A stretch of DNA of 15,426 nucleotides from Blastocladiella britannica (GCA_025349905.2 MU624975.1:1-15426); one strand, 5' to 3'. Counted from the first letter of the stretch, positions 1-10,487 are shown. Translations and numbers: made by a program. Notes: a model not told the origin generated them from the letters alone.

Positions 1-498
1 GGTACGCTGTCAGTTTACTCGGGGAGATAAATAAAAAGAAAAGAATACCATCGCGGACTTTGGATCCATGGACGTAAATCAGGGCCAGGGTCAGGGCCGC
101 CAGGCCCAGGAACGCCGAGTCGTCGGATTGCAAGCCCGCGGCGCTTCGGTCCATGGTCGACAACCGATTGGCCAGCACGTAGGTCTTGACGCTGCTATTG
201 GCTGCACCATTTCATTTCTATAATTGAGTACATTCAAAGCAAGGACACCAATGGCGAAAAGCACAACACATTTTGGCAGCTCGCGCAGCTCCAGCCCGAA
301 TTCGTTGGCCAGAATTTCGTTGGTCTTTGCAAAGTACGCGGCATATACATTTTGCGAGACGGTCTCGCCGTCAAAGACCATGCGAGAAATATCGGTGCGC
401 TTGAGGCCCGCGCGGCTGGCTTCGGAGAAGAGGGCCAGGCGCACAAACGACTTGAGCTTGCGGTTGTCCAGTTCGAATTCGACGGTTTCTGTTGCCAT
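1..498 (-). CDS. Nse3/MAGE-family SMC5/6 complex subunit, 5' part
   Basis: Nse3 is the MAGE-domain subunit of the SMC5/6 genome-maintenance complex; with the RING protein Nse1 and the kleisin Nse4 it acts in DNA repair in the nucleus. The predicted exons are 498-270, 201-49 and 6-1 (continuing out of the window). Exon 1 begins at the ATG at 498, right after a T-run, and carries the start of the MAGE homology domain: VRLALFSEASRAGLKRTDIS and later TNEILANEFGLELRELPK. Exon 2 continues with SVKTYVLANRL and the hydrophobic helix LGLAALTLALIYVHG, typical of the second half of a MAGE winged helix. Introns are 269-202 (GTGTTG...GTGCAG) and 48-7 (GTATTC...GACAG, 42 nt); both join in frame. About 127 residues are visible, so the C-terminal half is missing. 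Fungi usually have a single MAGE protein, which favours Nse3 over any other MAGE role. Family assignment is by motif recognition. Confidence 0.8.
7..48 (-). other. 42-nt stop-free intron of the Nse3-like gene
   Basis: The intron runs GTATTC to GACAG on the minus strand and is unusually short. It is a multiple of three and contains no stop in the exon frame, so retention would insert 14 residues. The downstream exon shows only 6 nt inside the window, so the acceptor is not confirmed by protein similarity. Confidence 0.5.
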
Positions 499-654
499 TT
501 TTTTTTTTTTGGAATTAATTTCTGGTGGATCGAGGAAGAAACGGATCCCTCGCTGCTCGATGCAACACGATCCTTTCCCTACGGAGCAGCATCAACTTTC
601 CGCATATTCTTTCTTCCTTTTTGGATCAATCCAAACCAGCATCGAAAAACGAAA
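499..654. promoter_or_regulatory. Divergent intergenic promoter region, 156 nt
   Basis: This spacer separates the start codons of the Nse3-like gene (minus) and the F-box/LRR gene (plus), so both promoters must lie here or extend into the coding regions. It starts with a T-run (498-510, counting the complement of the A of the minus-strand ATG), which is an A-run directly before that ATG. The rest is pyrimidine-rich (TTCTTTCTTCC near 609-620). I see no clear TATA box. Confidence 0.45.
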
Positions 655-2285
655 ATGTCACCCCCAGTCGCGACGAGTAGCCAGCAGCAGTCATCGTCTC
701 GCACTTCTGCGAAAGGATCCATCGCTGGTCCACCGGTAGAATCGACGGCCGCTCTGGAATCCGATGGCCGTCCCTCCACCGCCGCGTCCATTGCGCCGAC
801 CATGGCCCGGCTGGCACTGCCAGTGAAAGGTGGCCTGACAGCCCAGTTCTGGCGTGACCGGATCTTTGTGCGGTTCTTTGATCCGGCCAAAGACCGCGCC
901 GATCGCAAGTCGCTCTATGCCGCGTTACGGTGCTCGCGCGCCATGTTTGCCGCGGCAGCGGGCGGGCTGTACCATGCGCCGCCGCTGGCCGGTCTCTCAT
1001 ACGAAGGGTCAAAGGCGGTGTTTCTGCGAGCGATCTTGAAATCCGAGTCCTCCAAGAGACCGGAACAGGGACGGCATTACGGCGCCATGGTGCGGGTGCT
1101 GGATCTGGCGGGCGCGTTACCCGCATTTGTCGACAAGAAGGTCTCGGACGTTAACATGCACTCAATCGCGCAAAAGTGCCCGAACCTCACCAAGATTGTG
1201 CTGCCATACTCGCGTCGGGCCATCGATGTGGCCAGCAAATATGGTATTCCATTTCTACAGGCACTTGATTGGAAAAAAGAATTGCATACTCATACCGATG
1301 AGCAGGCAAGGCCAAGTCGGATCCAAAAGGCCCGCTCCCGTCAGTACACGCGCAGCTGGCGTCGTCGTCCTCCAAATCTGGCAGCCCAACCTCCTCCACC
1401 ACTACCGTGGCATCGCAACCGGCCGACATTTCCGGGCTGACCGATCGCACGTTGTGGTCGCTAGCCCGAGTCGCGGCCGCTCCCGGCGGGAAATTCAGTG
1501 CGCTGCACGTCACCAACATCCACGATTTCACTGTGGGCGGGTTCACGCGGCTGATGGAAGCGGCGTCGTCTACGCTGACCGACCTGACGATGCAGGAACG
1601 GTACGCTCCCGCCGGATCAACGCTGGGAACTGACATTGTGTCCGTGCTGGTATCGGCGCAAGTGACGCGGACGTTACGGTCGCTGAAGCTGATTGAGATT
1701 CCCGTGGCCCCAATCGTGTGGAGCGGGTTCTTGGCCGCGTCGGCGGTCGGCCGCAACTTGACGGTCCTGCACTTGGCTGAGGTGGAAGCCACGTCGGACG
1801 TAGTGGCACCGATCGTGGATGTCGCTCCCTACTTGCACCAGCTGCACGTGTCGGCTCGTCCCGGCCCAACCATTGCGGGCGACAAGGACTGGGTGCCCTT
1901 AATGTCGGCTCTGGGCCTACAGTTACGGTCTCTGGCCCTGACCAGCGTCCCAGTGACGGACGCGTCCCTGAAGTGCCTGGTCGGGCGTACCCCAAAGCTG
2001 CGGCACTTGGAAATCACCGATGCCGAGCTGAGCGACCCAATGGTTCTGGCCGCCGTGATTGGCCCATTGCCGACCGTGTCGTGGATCGACGTGTCGGCCA
2101 ACCGGCGGTTGCAGCAGAACCCGCGGTGGGCGCTGGTGTACAACAAGTCGTTTGAGACGGGGAGTGCCGCGGATCCGGACACGGGCGACGAGCCGTGGTG
2201 GATGGAGGAGTCCGACGAGCAGAGCATGACGTTTGGGTTCCGCAAGCACGCCGAGGTGCGGGCGGCGTGGCTCGCGCGTCAGTAA
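655..2285 (+). CDS. F-box/leucine-rich-repeat protein (RNI-like)
   Basis: This is probably a substrate-receptor subunit of an SCF ubiquitin ligase, or another RNI-type LRR protein. Exons are 655-1243 and 1306-2285; the intron 1244-1305 (GTATTC...GAGCAG) restores the frame through a split Gly codon, giving about 522 residues. After a Ser/Gln-rich N-terminus of about 50 residues, a weak F-box-like segment follows (RIFVRFFDPAKDRADRKSLY, then ALRCSRAMFAAAAGGLYHAP). Then come LRR units of the Amn1/Grr1 sort: VRVLDLAG, CPNLTKIVLP, LRSLKLIEIPV, LTVLHLAEVEA, LRSLALTSVPVTDASLKCLV and LRHLEITDAELSD. A low-complexity Ser/Thr linker sits between the first LRRs and the rest, just after the splice junction. 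The ATG at 655 follows AAA and is the first good start after the spacer. The F-box is degenerate, so the ubiquitin role is inference; the LRR character is clear. Confidence 0.7.
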
Positions 2286-2472
2286 TTGCCTTTTCTTTCT
2301 TGAATGGATGTGTGTGTGGGATTGATGGCGGATCGTCCGGATCAGACCCCGAGGGCGTGCTGGTTCATTTTGTTTAGTGTTGGTGCGATCAAGGCACTCA
2401 AGTTTCTTCTTGACTTTTTCTTCTTTTTGCCCCCCTTCGCGCTCAATCATACCCTCAAAACCAGAAATTACC
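2286..2472 (+). promoter_or_regulatory. Intergenic region and proteinase A promoter
   Basis: This 187-nt spacer lies between the F-box/LRR stop and the proteinase A start. It includes a strong pyrimidine tract (TTTCTTCTTGACTTTTTCTT, about 2402-2430) roughly 45-70 nt before the ATG, of the kind often found near fungal transcription starts. There is no recognisable TATA box. Confidence 0.35.
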
Positions 2473-3967
<1,495 letters not shown>

Positions 3968-4066
3968 GCACAGTGAGTGAGTGCAAAAGAGTTTGTTAGG
4001 TTGTGTGATGTGAAAATGTGAATTGAAAAGTCTCTTCCAAAATCGTTAAGATCCAATTAACGGAAA

Positions 4067-5351
4067 ATGGACAAGGCAGGCTCCGAGATCCTGTCCATCA
4101 GCCTCGGTTGGGCGTACTTTGCCGCGTGGAGCATATCATTGTCCGCACTCGTACCATCTTCTATATCGGACCAGCATACTTATAAAATATCCAATAGCTA
4201 CCCGCAATTGATCCTGAACTACCAGCGCAAATCAGTGGAGGGCCTGTCGCTCGACTTTATCGCGTACAATTTCCTGGGATTCACCTGCTACGGGTGCTAC
4301 ACGCTCGCGTTCTACTTTTGGCCGGCGGTGCAGGACGAGTTCAAGCGCCGCAACGATGGCCGCGAGAACCTGGTGGCCCCGAACGACGTGTTTTTCGCGG
4401 TGCATGCGTGGTTACTGACGCTTGCGACGGGGATTCAGGTGCTGCAATACCGGGTATAAGTTAATTTTGTCAAGCTTAATTGATGATCGCGTCATTCTTA
4501 TACCAAGCACATGCAACAGAAACGACGACACCGGCTGTCCCCGTTCGCGCGCACCGTACTGCTCGGGTTCGCCGCATCCCTGGCCGTCATGCTCGGGTGG
4601 ACGATCCAGGAACCCAAATCGGGCCTGTTGGACCTGGTATACTTCCTAGGCACCTGGAAGCTGTTGATGAGCCTGATCAAGTACTTGCCGCAGCTGTGGA
4701 TCAATGCCCGCGACAAGTCCACCGAGGGGTGGTCGATCCACAACATTGTTTTGGACTCGACTGGTGGAACGCTGTCCTTGATGCAGCTGCTGCTTGACGC
4801 GTGGCGGAGCTCCGGCGGTGGGGGTGATCCGGACTGGTTGTGGCATGCCGTGTATGGAAACGCGGCCAAGCTGTACGATTCATTCATCTACTTTATTTTT
4901 GTCATTGCCGCTCAACTAATTCCATATCTGTAGAGGCCTGTCGCTGCTCAGCCTCGGATTCGACGTCCTGTTCATGGGCCAGCACTTTGTGTTGTATCGC
5001 AACAACCCACGGCCCACGCTCAATCGAGAAGTATCATCGCAGAGTCAACAACTGGCCGGCGAGAGTGAATCCCTCTTGGGTTCAGGAACAACACCAATCG
5101 TGTACGGATCCACCGCGCACATCACCGTGACAATCCCGTCACCTGTACTCCTCAGTGTCGGTGGAGTCGAGAGGGATCCGGATCCGGATCCGACGCCTCG
5201 GCCACCCAAGCATGGGCAACCACCTCAGTCGGCGCGCGGATCCTTGCTCCGACGACATGATGACCCGATTGGACGGCAAGAAAGGGATGATGAGGTCTCG
5301 AATGATGCCGACGATGACCAGGACGAGGTGGTCCGATTGGATGGGCCATAG
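4067..5351 (+). CDS. Cystinosin-like lysosomal/vacuolar cystine transporter (PQ-loop)
   Basis: Cystinosins are proton-coupled exporters of cystine from lysosomes or vacuoles. Exons: 4067-4140, 4198-4453, 4520-4872, 4934-5351; about 366 residues. The two diagnostic PQ-loops are visible: SFYPQLILNYQRKSVEGLS (P27-Q28) and KYLPQLWINARDKSTEGWS (P167-Q168), the latter followed by LDSTGGTLSLMQLLLD. The final helix is GLSLLSLGFDVLFMGQHFVL. Seven membrane segments are expected. The long glycosylated lumenal N-terminus of animal cystinosin is absent: only about 12 residues precede the first helix. The cytosolic tail is long and acidic, includes DPDPDP, and holds ESESLL (residues 271-276), which fits the [DE]xxxL[LI] sorting signal; the animal GYDQL motif is not seen. 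It lies 99 nt behind proteinase A on the same strand, another vacuolar protein. Cystine as substrate follows from the family and is not proven here. Confidence 0.92.
4141..4197 (+). other. 57-nt stop-free intron splitting the first PQ-loop of cystinosin
   Basis: GTCCGC...CAATAG; splicing rebuilds the Phe codon of SFYPQ. The intron is a multiple of three and open in frame, so retention replaces that Phe with about 20 residues directly before Tyr-Pro-Gln. Excision is supported by the exact fit to the cystinosin motif. Confidence 0.88.
5173..5191 (+). repeat. Tandem GATCCG hexamer repeat
   Basis: About three copies of a six-base unit lie in the tail-encoding last exon of the cystinosin gene and encode alternating Asp-Pro. 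This is a small in-frame expansion in a disordered acidic tail. Confidence 0.7.
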
Positions 5352-5635
5352 TCAATAATAAAGAGTAGCGTAAAAACAATAGCCCTCAGCAGGAACAATC
5401 GGTAAATTGGAGTACGATGCAGTCATGGACGTCCAGCGGAATAGTTCTCATCAACGGGCGGTTACATATAACAAATAGCAAATTCTTTGAGGTTGCAATG
5501 CGGGGAGAAGTCGGAGGGTACGGCGTGCGGGCCCGGGCCGTTTCATTTATAAGGCTGCCCAAAATCGTGATCCGTTGCGCTCTTTCGGCCGGACAGAAGC
5601 AAAGCAAATGACTTAGACTCATTTGACGGGCACAT
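5352..5635 (+). promoter_or_regulatory. Cystinosin to BRAP2-like intergenic region with a TATA-like site
   Basis: This 284-nt spacer holds the 3' end of the cystinosin gene and the promoter of the next gene. The TTTATAAGG at about 5546-5554, 80-90 nt upstream of the ATG, is the best TATA-like match. I see no other gene in the spacer; the short open frames here are not coding-like. Confidence 0.35.
5357..5362 (+). terminator. AATAAA polyadenylation-like signal
   Basis: A perfect AATAAA begins six bases after the cystinosin stop codon, on the coding strand. Its closeness to the stop is unusual but tolerable in a compact genome. No transcript data are available. Confidence 0.4.
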
Positions 5636-8266
5636 ATGAGCAGCAGCACACTGGGCCACCGCCAATACGATAGTCACCACCATCACCACCACCACCACCA
5701 CCACCACCTGGCCGCACCTCCGCCCGGCGCCGCCGCATCCACCGCCCTCCCCTTTGCGCCGACCGCGGCCATCATCCCGACCGCGCGTGGCCCGATCCCT
5801 GCCACCGCGCCCGAGGCGTACGATCTTGCCGCGTCGTACCGGATCATTGTCGAGGTGTTCACCAATTTACTGGCCGCACACCCCGAGTCGCTCCCGCGCT
5901 TACCCTCTGGCTGCTTCTCGGACCAACCGTTGTCGGGCCATTTCCCGTTCTACTGCACGGGCCATTCTTGGACTGGTAGCAGTAACGAAGAAGAAGAAGA
6001 GGACAGTAGTCCAGCGAGCGACCCGCGATTCACGTCCGTGGTCATTGACGCCTGGAAATTCGTCGAGCGCATGCCGTCGTCTCGTGGCTCTGCTGGACGG
6101 GCGGCGCCGCCCTCTACTGGTCATGCGCATCATTCCGCCGCCGAGCCGACCAGTCCGCGCATGGGATCGGCCACGGCCGAGTCGCTGTTACGCAGCATGA
6201 CGGGTGCAGGTCATCACCTTGGACGCGACGAGCATGACGACCCTATAAATGACGACGACAATGACTGGGATGCAGAAAGGTTACCAGTACCATTACCGCC
6301 GCCGTCGTCGTCATCGCATCGCCGGCACCACCACCGGCAGCAGCAGCAGCGTGCACCCTCACCGACCCCACGCGCACGCTTCGATCCAACGCACGAGGGC
6401 ACCGCGCACATTTCGTGCGGCATTCTGCACCTGTACCGCGAAACAGCACCAACCTCGCCATCACTAGCACCATCAGAGGGACGACACGCAGCCGACACCA
6501 CCACCATTCACACTGCGTCGTCGCACCTGCTGGCGCTGCTCGGCGTGCCCGTGTACTTTTCGGCCGCCGACTTACTCACGTGGCTCGGCCCGTACGCGGA
6601 TAAAGTGTCGCACCTGCGCATGGTGCGCGATCACTTGCCGCACCGGTACTTGGTGATGTTGCGGTTTCGTGACGGAAAGGACGCGCGGTCGTTCTTTGCC
6701 GAACGTAACGGGCGCGTGTTTTCGGCGTTCGAGCCGCAGCTCGCGGTGGTGGTCAAGCTGACCAGCATTGCATTTGCGGCGAGAAGTATGCCGCCGTTTG
6801 CGTTTCCGCACGACGTTCTTTTATGTATGTTGTACATTTTATTGTTAATGATACCAGCCCAAAATTTGACTTGTTTAAATTTTCAAGTGGACCCGGCAAC
6901 CGCACAATCGGCGACTCTATTATCCCCGTCATCCGAGTCCCCCGCGTCCGCAGCAACGTCACAACCCCCTCTGTCCATGTCGATCATGTCGCCGCAATCG
7001 ACGCCGCTCGGTGGGATGGAACACGACGGCGGAATCGATTTACACGAGCTCCCGACGTGCCCGATCTGCATGGAACGCATGGACGCGGGTACGTCGGGCA
7101 TTCTGACCATTCTATGCCAGCACTCGTTCCACTGCGGGTGCTTGCGCCGGTGGGACGACCCGGACGGATCGTGCCCGGTGTGCCGGTACTCACAGCCGCG
7201 ATTGCCACCGCGACGACACGCGTCGCCATTGGGAGAGTTTGAGGACTCTTTGCCTCCAACTGCTATCAGCGACGTTGATGGACGCGCGTTTGTTCGGTCT
7301 CGGCGCACTTCGAGCCACATTGCCAAGAAAACGAATGATGACGATGGGGATAGCATGTCGGATGTATCCGCCACGTCCTCCCAAGAAATCGACGACCACC
7401 TTGACCACCAGCAACAGCAACCGTACCCCAGCAGTACGACGCGGTGCCACGCATGCCCCTCGTCGTCCAACTTGTGGTGCTGCTTAATCTGCGGGACCGT
7501 CGGGTGTGGGCGGTACGACGCGGGCCACGCGCGCGCGCACTACGAGGGCACGCAGCACTGCTACGCGCTGGAACTGGCGACGCAGCGGGTCTGGGACTAT
7601 GCGCGCGACGCGTTCGTGCACCGTCTGATCCAGGCCGCCGACGACAAGATCGTGGAGGTGGCCCCGCCGCCCATGGGTCCCAGCCCGCTCGGCCATTCGA
7701 TTGGGGCCACTCTTGGCAGCAGCACCGGTGCCGTGCTTTCCCCGGCATCGTCCGCGGCGGGACCGGCGGGAACGCTGGCGTTACCGCCAGGGTACGTGCT
7801 TGTCAGCGAGGCCGAGGTGGTCCGAATCAACAAGGAGTACGCGTGGCTTCTGCAGTCGCAGGTTGACGCGCACGTGCAAGTGCTGGAAGCCCAGGCGGCC
7901 CGGTTACAAACGTGGGCGACGCGGGTGAAAGACGATGCCGCCGACGCTGCTCGCCGCGCCGCGCGCGCCGAAACGGCCGCTGAAACGGCCCGCCGAGACT
8001 TGGCCGACGAGCGCGCATTGTCGCAGGGCTTGGCGGCGGCGGTCGCTGACTTGAAGGCCACCGTGGCCGACCGTGACGCGGTGCTGGCGGATATGCAGGA
8101 CCAGCTGCGCGATCTGATGATGTTTTTGGAAACGAGGGAGAAGATCGAGAGCGCGGCGCCCGAGATTCAGCAGCAGTTGAGAGATGGGGGGATGGAGGTG
8201 GTCGTGCAGCCGCCACCTAAGGGTGGGAAGGGCAAGGGCAAGCGGAAACCGGGGGGACGCAAATGA
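5636..8266 (+). CDS. BRAP2/Etp1-type RING and UBP-zinc-finger E3 ubiquitin ligase
   Basis: BRAP2 (IMP; Etp1 in yeast) is a cytosolic ubiquitin ligase tied to Ras/MAPK signalling in animals and to ethanol stress in yeast. Exons: 5636-6824 and 6888-8266, about 855 residues. Domain order matches the family: an RRM-like BRAP2 domain at about 297-385 (LLALLGVPVYFSAADLLTWL, ending AVVVKLTSIAFAARS); a RING-H2 near 452-492 (CPICMERMD, CQHSFHCGCLRRWDD, CPVCRYSQ); a UBP zinc finger near 582-650 (CHACPSSSNLWCCLICGTVG, CGRYDAGHARAHYEGTQHCY, then RVWDYARDAFVHRL); a long Ala/Arg/Asp-rich coiled coil near 695-830; and a basic Lys/Gly tail. The N-terminal extension of almost 300 residues is low-complexity and begins with 11 His. 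The RING has a few extra residues (DPDGS) before its last Cys pair. The start is the first ATG of the open frame; a downstream start is possible. Confidence 0.93.
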   Translation: MSSSTLGHRQYDSHHHHHHHHHHHLAAPPPGAAASTALPFAPTAAIIPTARGPIPATAPEAYDLAASYRIIVEVFTNLLAAHPESLPRLPSGCFSDQPLSGHFPFYCTGHSWTGSSNEEEEEDSSPASDPRFTSVVIDAWKFVERMPSSRGSAGRAAPPSTGHAHHSAAEPTSPRMGSATAESLLRSMTGAGHHLGRDEHDDPINDDDNDWDAERLPVPLPPPSSSSHRRHHHRQQQQRAPSPTPRARFDPTHEGTAHISCGILHLYRETAPTSPSLAPSEGRHAADTTTIHTASSHLLALLGVPVYFSAADLLTWLGPYADKVSHLRMVRDHLPHRYLVMLRFRDGKDARSFFAERNGRVFSAFEPQLAVVVKLTSIAFAARSMPPFAFPHDVLLCMLYILLLMIPAQNLTCLNFQVDPATAQSATLLSPSSESPASAATSQPPLSMSIMSPQSTPLGGMEHDGGIDLHELPTCPICMERMDAGTSGILTILCQHSFHCGCLRRWDDPDGSCPVCRYSQPRLPPRRHASPLGEFEDSLPPTAISDVDGRAFVRSRRTSSHIAKKTNDDDGDSMSDVSATSSQEIDDHLDHQQQQPYPSSTTRCHACPSSSNLWCCLICGTVGCGRYDAGHARAHYEGTQHCYALELATQRVWDYARDAFVHRLIQAADDKIVEVAPPPMGPSPLGHSIGATLGSSTGAVLSPASSAAGPAGTLALPPGYVLVSEAEVVRINKEYAWLLQSQVDAHVQVLEAQAARLQTWATRVKDDAADAARRAARAETAAETARRDLADERALSQGLAAAVADLKATVADRDAVLADMQDQLRDLMMFLETREKIESAAPEIQQQLRDGGMEVVVQPPPKGGKGKGKRKPGGRK
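5675..5707 (+). repeat. CAC/CAT repeat encoding 11 histidines
   Basis: Eleven consecutive His codons (ten CAC and one CAT) begin about 13 residues after the start of the BRAP2-like protein. Such tracts are prone to slippage and length polymorphism. Confidence 0.9.
6825..6887 (+). other. 63-nt stop-free intron of the BRAP2-like gene
   Basis: GTATGT...TTTCAAG, strongly AT-rich inside a very GC-rich exon, lying in the linker between the BRAP2 RRM-like and RING domains. It is a multiple of three and open in frame, so the reading frame continues whether or not it is removed; retention would add 21 hydrophobic residues (CMLYILLLMIP...). Base composition and the consensus donor are the main evidence that it is an intron. 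Confidence 0.72.
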
Positions 8267-8312
8267 ATATCGTCCATTTTTTTTTGTCTTTCCCAAGCGC
8301 AATTTCCCAAAA

Positions 8313-10228
8313 ATGTTGTCAGCAAGACCTGCGCCGCGAGCCCGACCAGACGCCGGAGAAAAACAGCGCGTTCTCTCGGCCAGAGCAACGTCCAAAACGT
8401 CGGGGACGGATCGCAAGCGATATATTGATGCCGAGAATGCGTTGCGAGTGAGGCATGTTGCCGCAGATCAAGTACCATCATTTCAATCAATTCTCACATA
8501 AATCAACTGTAACAGATGGCGCGTCGTGACGGGCGACTGGCACGCGTGGGTACATGCTCACGCGCACGCGTTGACGTCGGATCCGGCCGCCTCGATCGAG
8601 GAGTCCGCTCTGGCCATTGTTACACCGATGGTCGCTCCACCTGGTCGTACGCGGACCACACAACTTACTTAGAACGGGTGATTAACACGGGGCAAAGAAC
8701 AACAGTATCGACATTCAAGACCACGCTCACGGGCTTGCGATCTGGAATCTCGAACTTGGTCACTGCGCTCATGGGCTTGGCTCCTCAAACGGCTTCATCT
8801 ACCTCAGAGGCGGATAGGGCAGCGGCAACCCATCGTGCACAGGTGTTGTTTGATCAGGTGGAGGGAAAGCTTCATGGGTTGCATGGAACCGTGGGTCAAG
8901 AGTACCGTACATGTTGTTCTTGTGAAAGGGCAATTGAGACTGATCATTGAAACCATAGGCTGGCACAACTGGCCATGCAAGAACGGCTGTTGACGCAGGA
9001 CTTGGAGGCACTGGCGACCCGAATACGCGGATGGGAGACCGAGTCGGTTGCATCAGCCGATACTCCACCACTGCGCACCTTACGGACAGGTCCAACACCA
9101 GCAACGACGAGCGACCAGAGCAGTCCCGAAATCCGCGCTTACAATGTACTTTATTGCCTTCAAACACACTGGACGCAACTCACTCGAGGGTGATACAATA
9201 GGACTACCTTGCGCACTCTGGCGGCCGCACCGGCGGCTGGGACGCGACATCGCACGACCTGTTCATGCAAGCGTGGCGGCAGTCCAAGTTGCCCACGCAC
9301 CCGCCGTACCCATTCGATGTCAGTGCGTTTGAATCCGACCTTGAAAGCGACGATGGTCCGGGTATCGTACGGGCGTTTCTGCACAAAGCACATGCGCTGA
9401 CCGCGCAATCGATGGACGCCATTGCGCGGCACACAGCGTGGTACATGCAGTTGCAAGTGCTGGACGCGGCCAAGCGGGCGGCGGTGGCCGGGTGGCGAGC
9501 ACGGACTGCTGCTGCGGTCTCAGTCAGTAGCCTTGATGATGCAACAGCAGCAGCAGCAGAAGACGCACAAGAGGGCCCATCCCGGCCAATGACGGATGGG
9601 TCAGTCGCTCGCGAACGCCAGATGGCACAGGTTCTGGCGTGGCGGATCGAGCGCGAACAGCGCGAAATGGCCGAGCAAAGGAGACGCGCACAGGAGGAGC
9701 GCGACCGCGAAGAGCGCGAGCGGCGGGTGTGGGAGCGACGCCAAGTACGCATGTTCCATTGTCACGACCAGTCGCTGGTACTCACCAACCTCTGACTCAA
9801 ATCATCAGGACCGGCTCAAGCGGATTGTCCAGGAGCACAAGAGGCGGTCTGAATCACCAAGTCCAGTACTGCGACATGAGGAAGGTCAAGTCAGCGCATT
9901 ACCCCGACTACCATCGCCTACGGTCATGGCCCGCATCGCGCACCGCACCGAAGCGATGTTGGAGGAACGGCACCGCCGAGTAAGGGCCGCATCGGCGTCA
10001 TCCTTACCACCCCAACTCCCAACCCCACCGCGGTCAGCGTTCCCAACCGTCACAAGGGACCCAGAACGGGCACAGGCCCCAACCATGGCGTCTCGACGCG
10101 CTGGATCCGCCCAGGCACGTACCGACGACCGTACCGCCCGGTCCGTGCACGACCGGTTCGCGGTGACGGTCGGTGCGCGGGCTCTGCCTCGGAGGACGGT
10201 GCCCGTGTGGCGTCAGGCGGTCGGGTAG
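8313..10228 (+). CDS. CCDC112-like coiled-coil protein (centriolar satellite/cilium associated)
   Basis: CCDC112 is a coiled-coil protein of centriolar satellites linked to ciliogenesis in animals. Secure exons: 8516-8646 (frame WRVVTGDWHAWVHAHAHAL), 8706-8901, 8959-9145, 9202-9744 and 9809-10228. Introns are 8647-8705, 8902-8958, 9146-9201 and 9745-9808; all start GTAC and all joins keep the frame. Family features: a helix (LSTFKTTLTGLRSGISNLV) and LAQLAMQERLLTQDLEALA; the conserved block DYLAHSGGRTGGWDATSHDL; HTAWYMQLQVLDAAKRAAV; a charged coiled coil (RIEREQREMAEQRRRAQEER); and the C-terminal signature RRTVPVWRQAV. The 5' end is unresolved. ATG 8313 with donor 8441 gives about 534 residues; ATG 8455 with an exon of 17 nt and donor 8472 gives about 497. 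The 57 percent GC of 8313-8471 favours the longer form, but its donor (GTTGCG) is weak. Non-flagellated fungi are not expected to carry this gene. Confidence 0.75.
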
Positions 10229-10487
10229 CGTTAAATGAAACGTCTCAACTTTTTGTGCTGTCGTTTTTGCGTGTGTGTTGACGTCTTTCTTCTCTCTTTC
10301 GAGACCACGTTTGATTTTTGGCAAAACGCTTTGCTCGTACCGTACTTGTATTGCCCCAACGCACACACGCACGCTAGGTCTTGGCTCGGTCCGTCCAATT
10401 TTTTTTTTTTGTTGAGCATTCGACTCGGTCCCACTCTCTCTTTCCACCTTTATTGTATTTGAATACCTGTTGTTATTGGCACTGTCG
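10229..10487 (+). promoter_or_regulatory. CCDC112-like to bZIP intergenic region
   Basis: This spacer carries the 3' end of the CCDC112-like gene and the promoter of the bZIP gene. It is pyrimidine-rich (CTTTCTTCTCTCTTTC near 10283-10301; CTCTCTTTCC near 10434-10445) and has a run of 12 T at 10399-10410. I see no gene in it. If the bZIP protein starts at 10623 instead of 10488, the spacer is about 394 nt. Confidence 0.4.

Noticed and set aside
1407..1440. Separate gene starting at GTG 1407
   Set aside because: It is the second exon of the F-box/LRR gene; the frame is open from the 1305 acceptor and the LRRs continue those of exon 1.
6883..8061. Several minus-strand open frames opposite the BRAP2-like gene
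   Set aside because: They lie opposite well-supported RING, UBP and coiled-coil coding sequence and show no family features.
8267..8515. RFX X-box in the promoter of the CCDC112-like gene
   Set aside because: Only a half-site (GTTGCC near 8457) is visible; no matching second half at the right spacing.
8516..8705. Alternative frame MARRDGRLARVG... open from 8516 through to 8950
   Set aside because: It needs no intron at 8647, but its residues are Arg/Gly-rich and its third-position GC is lower than that of the WRVVTGDWHAW frame. The latter joins cleanly to the downstream exon through a GTAC...ACAG intron of typical size.
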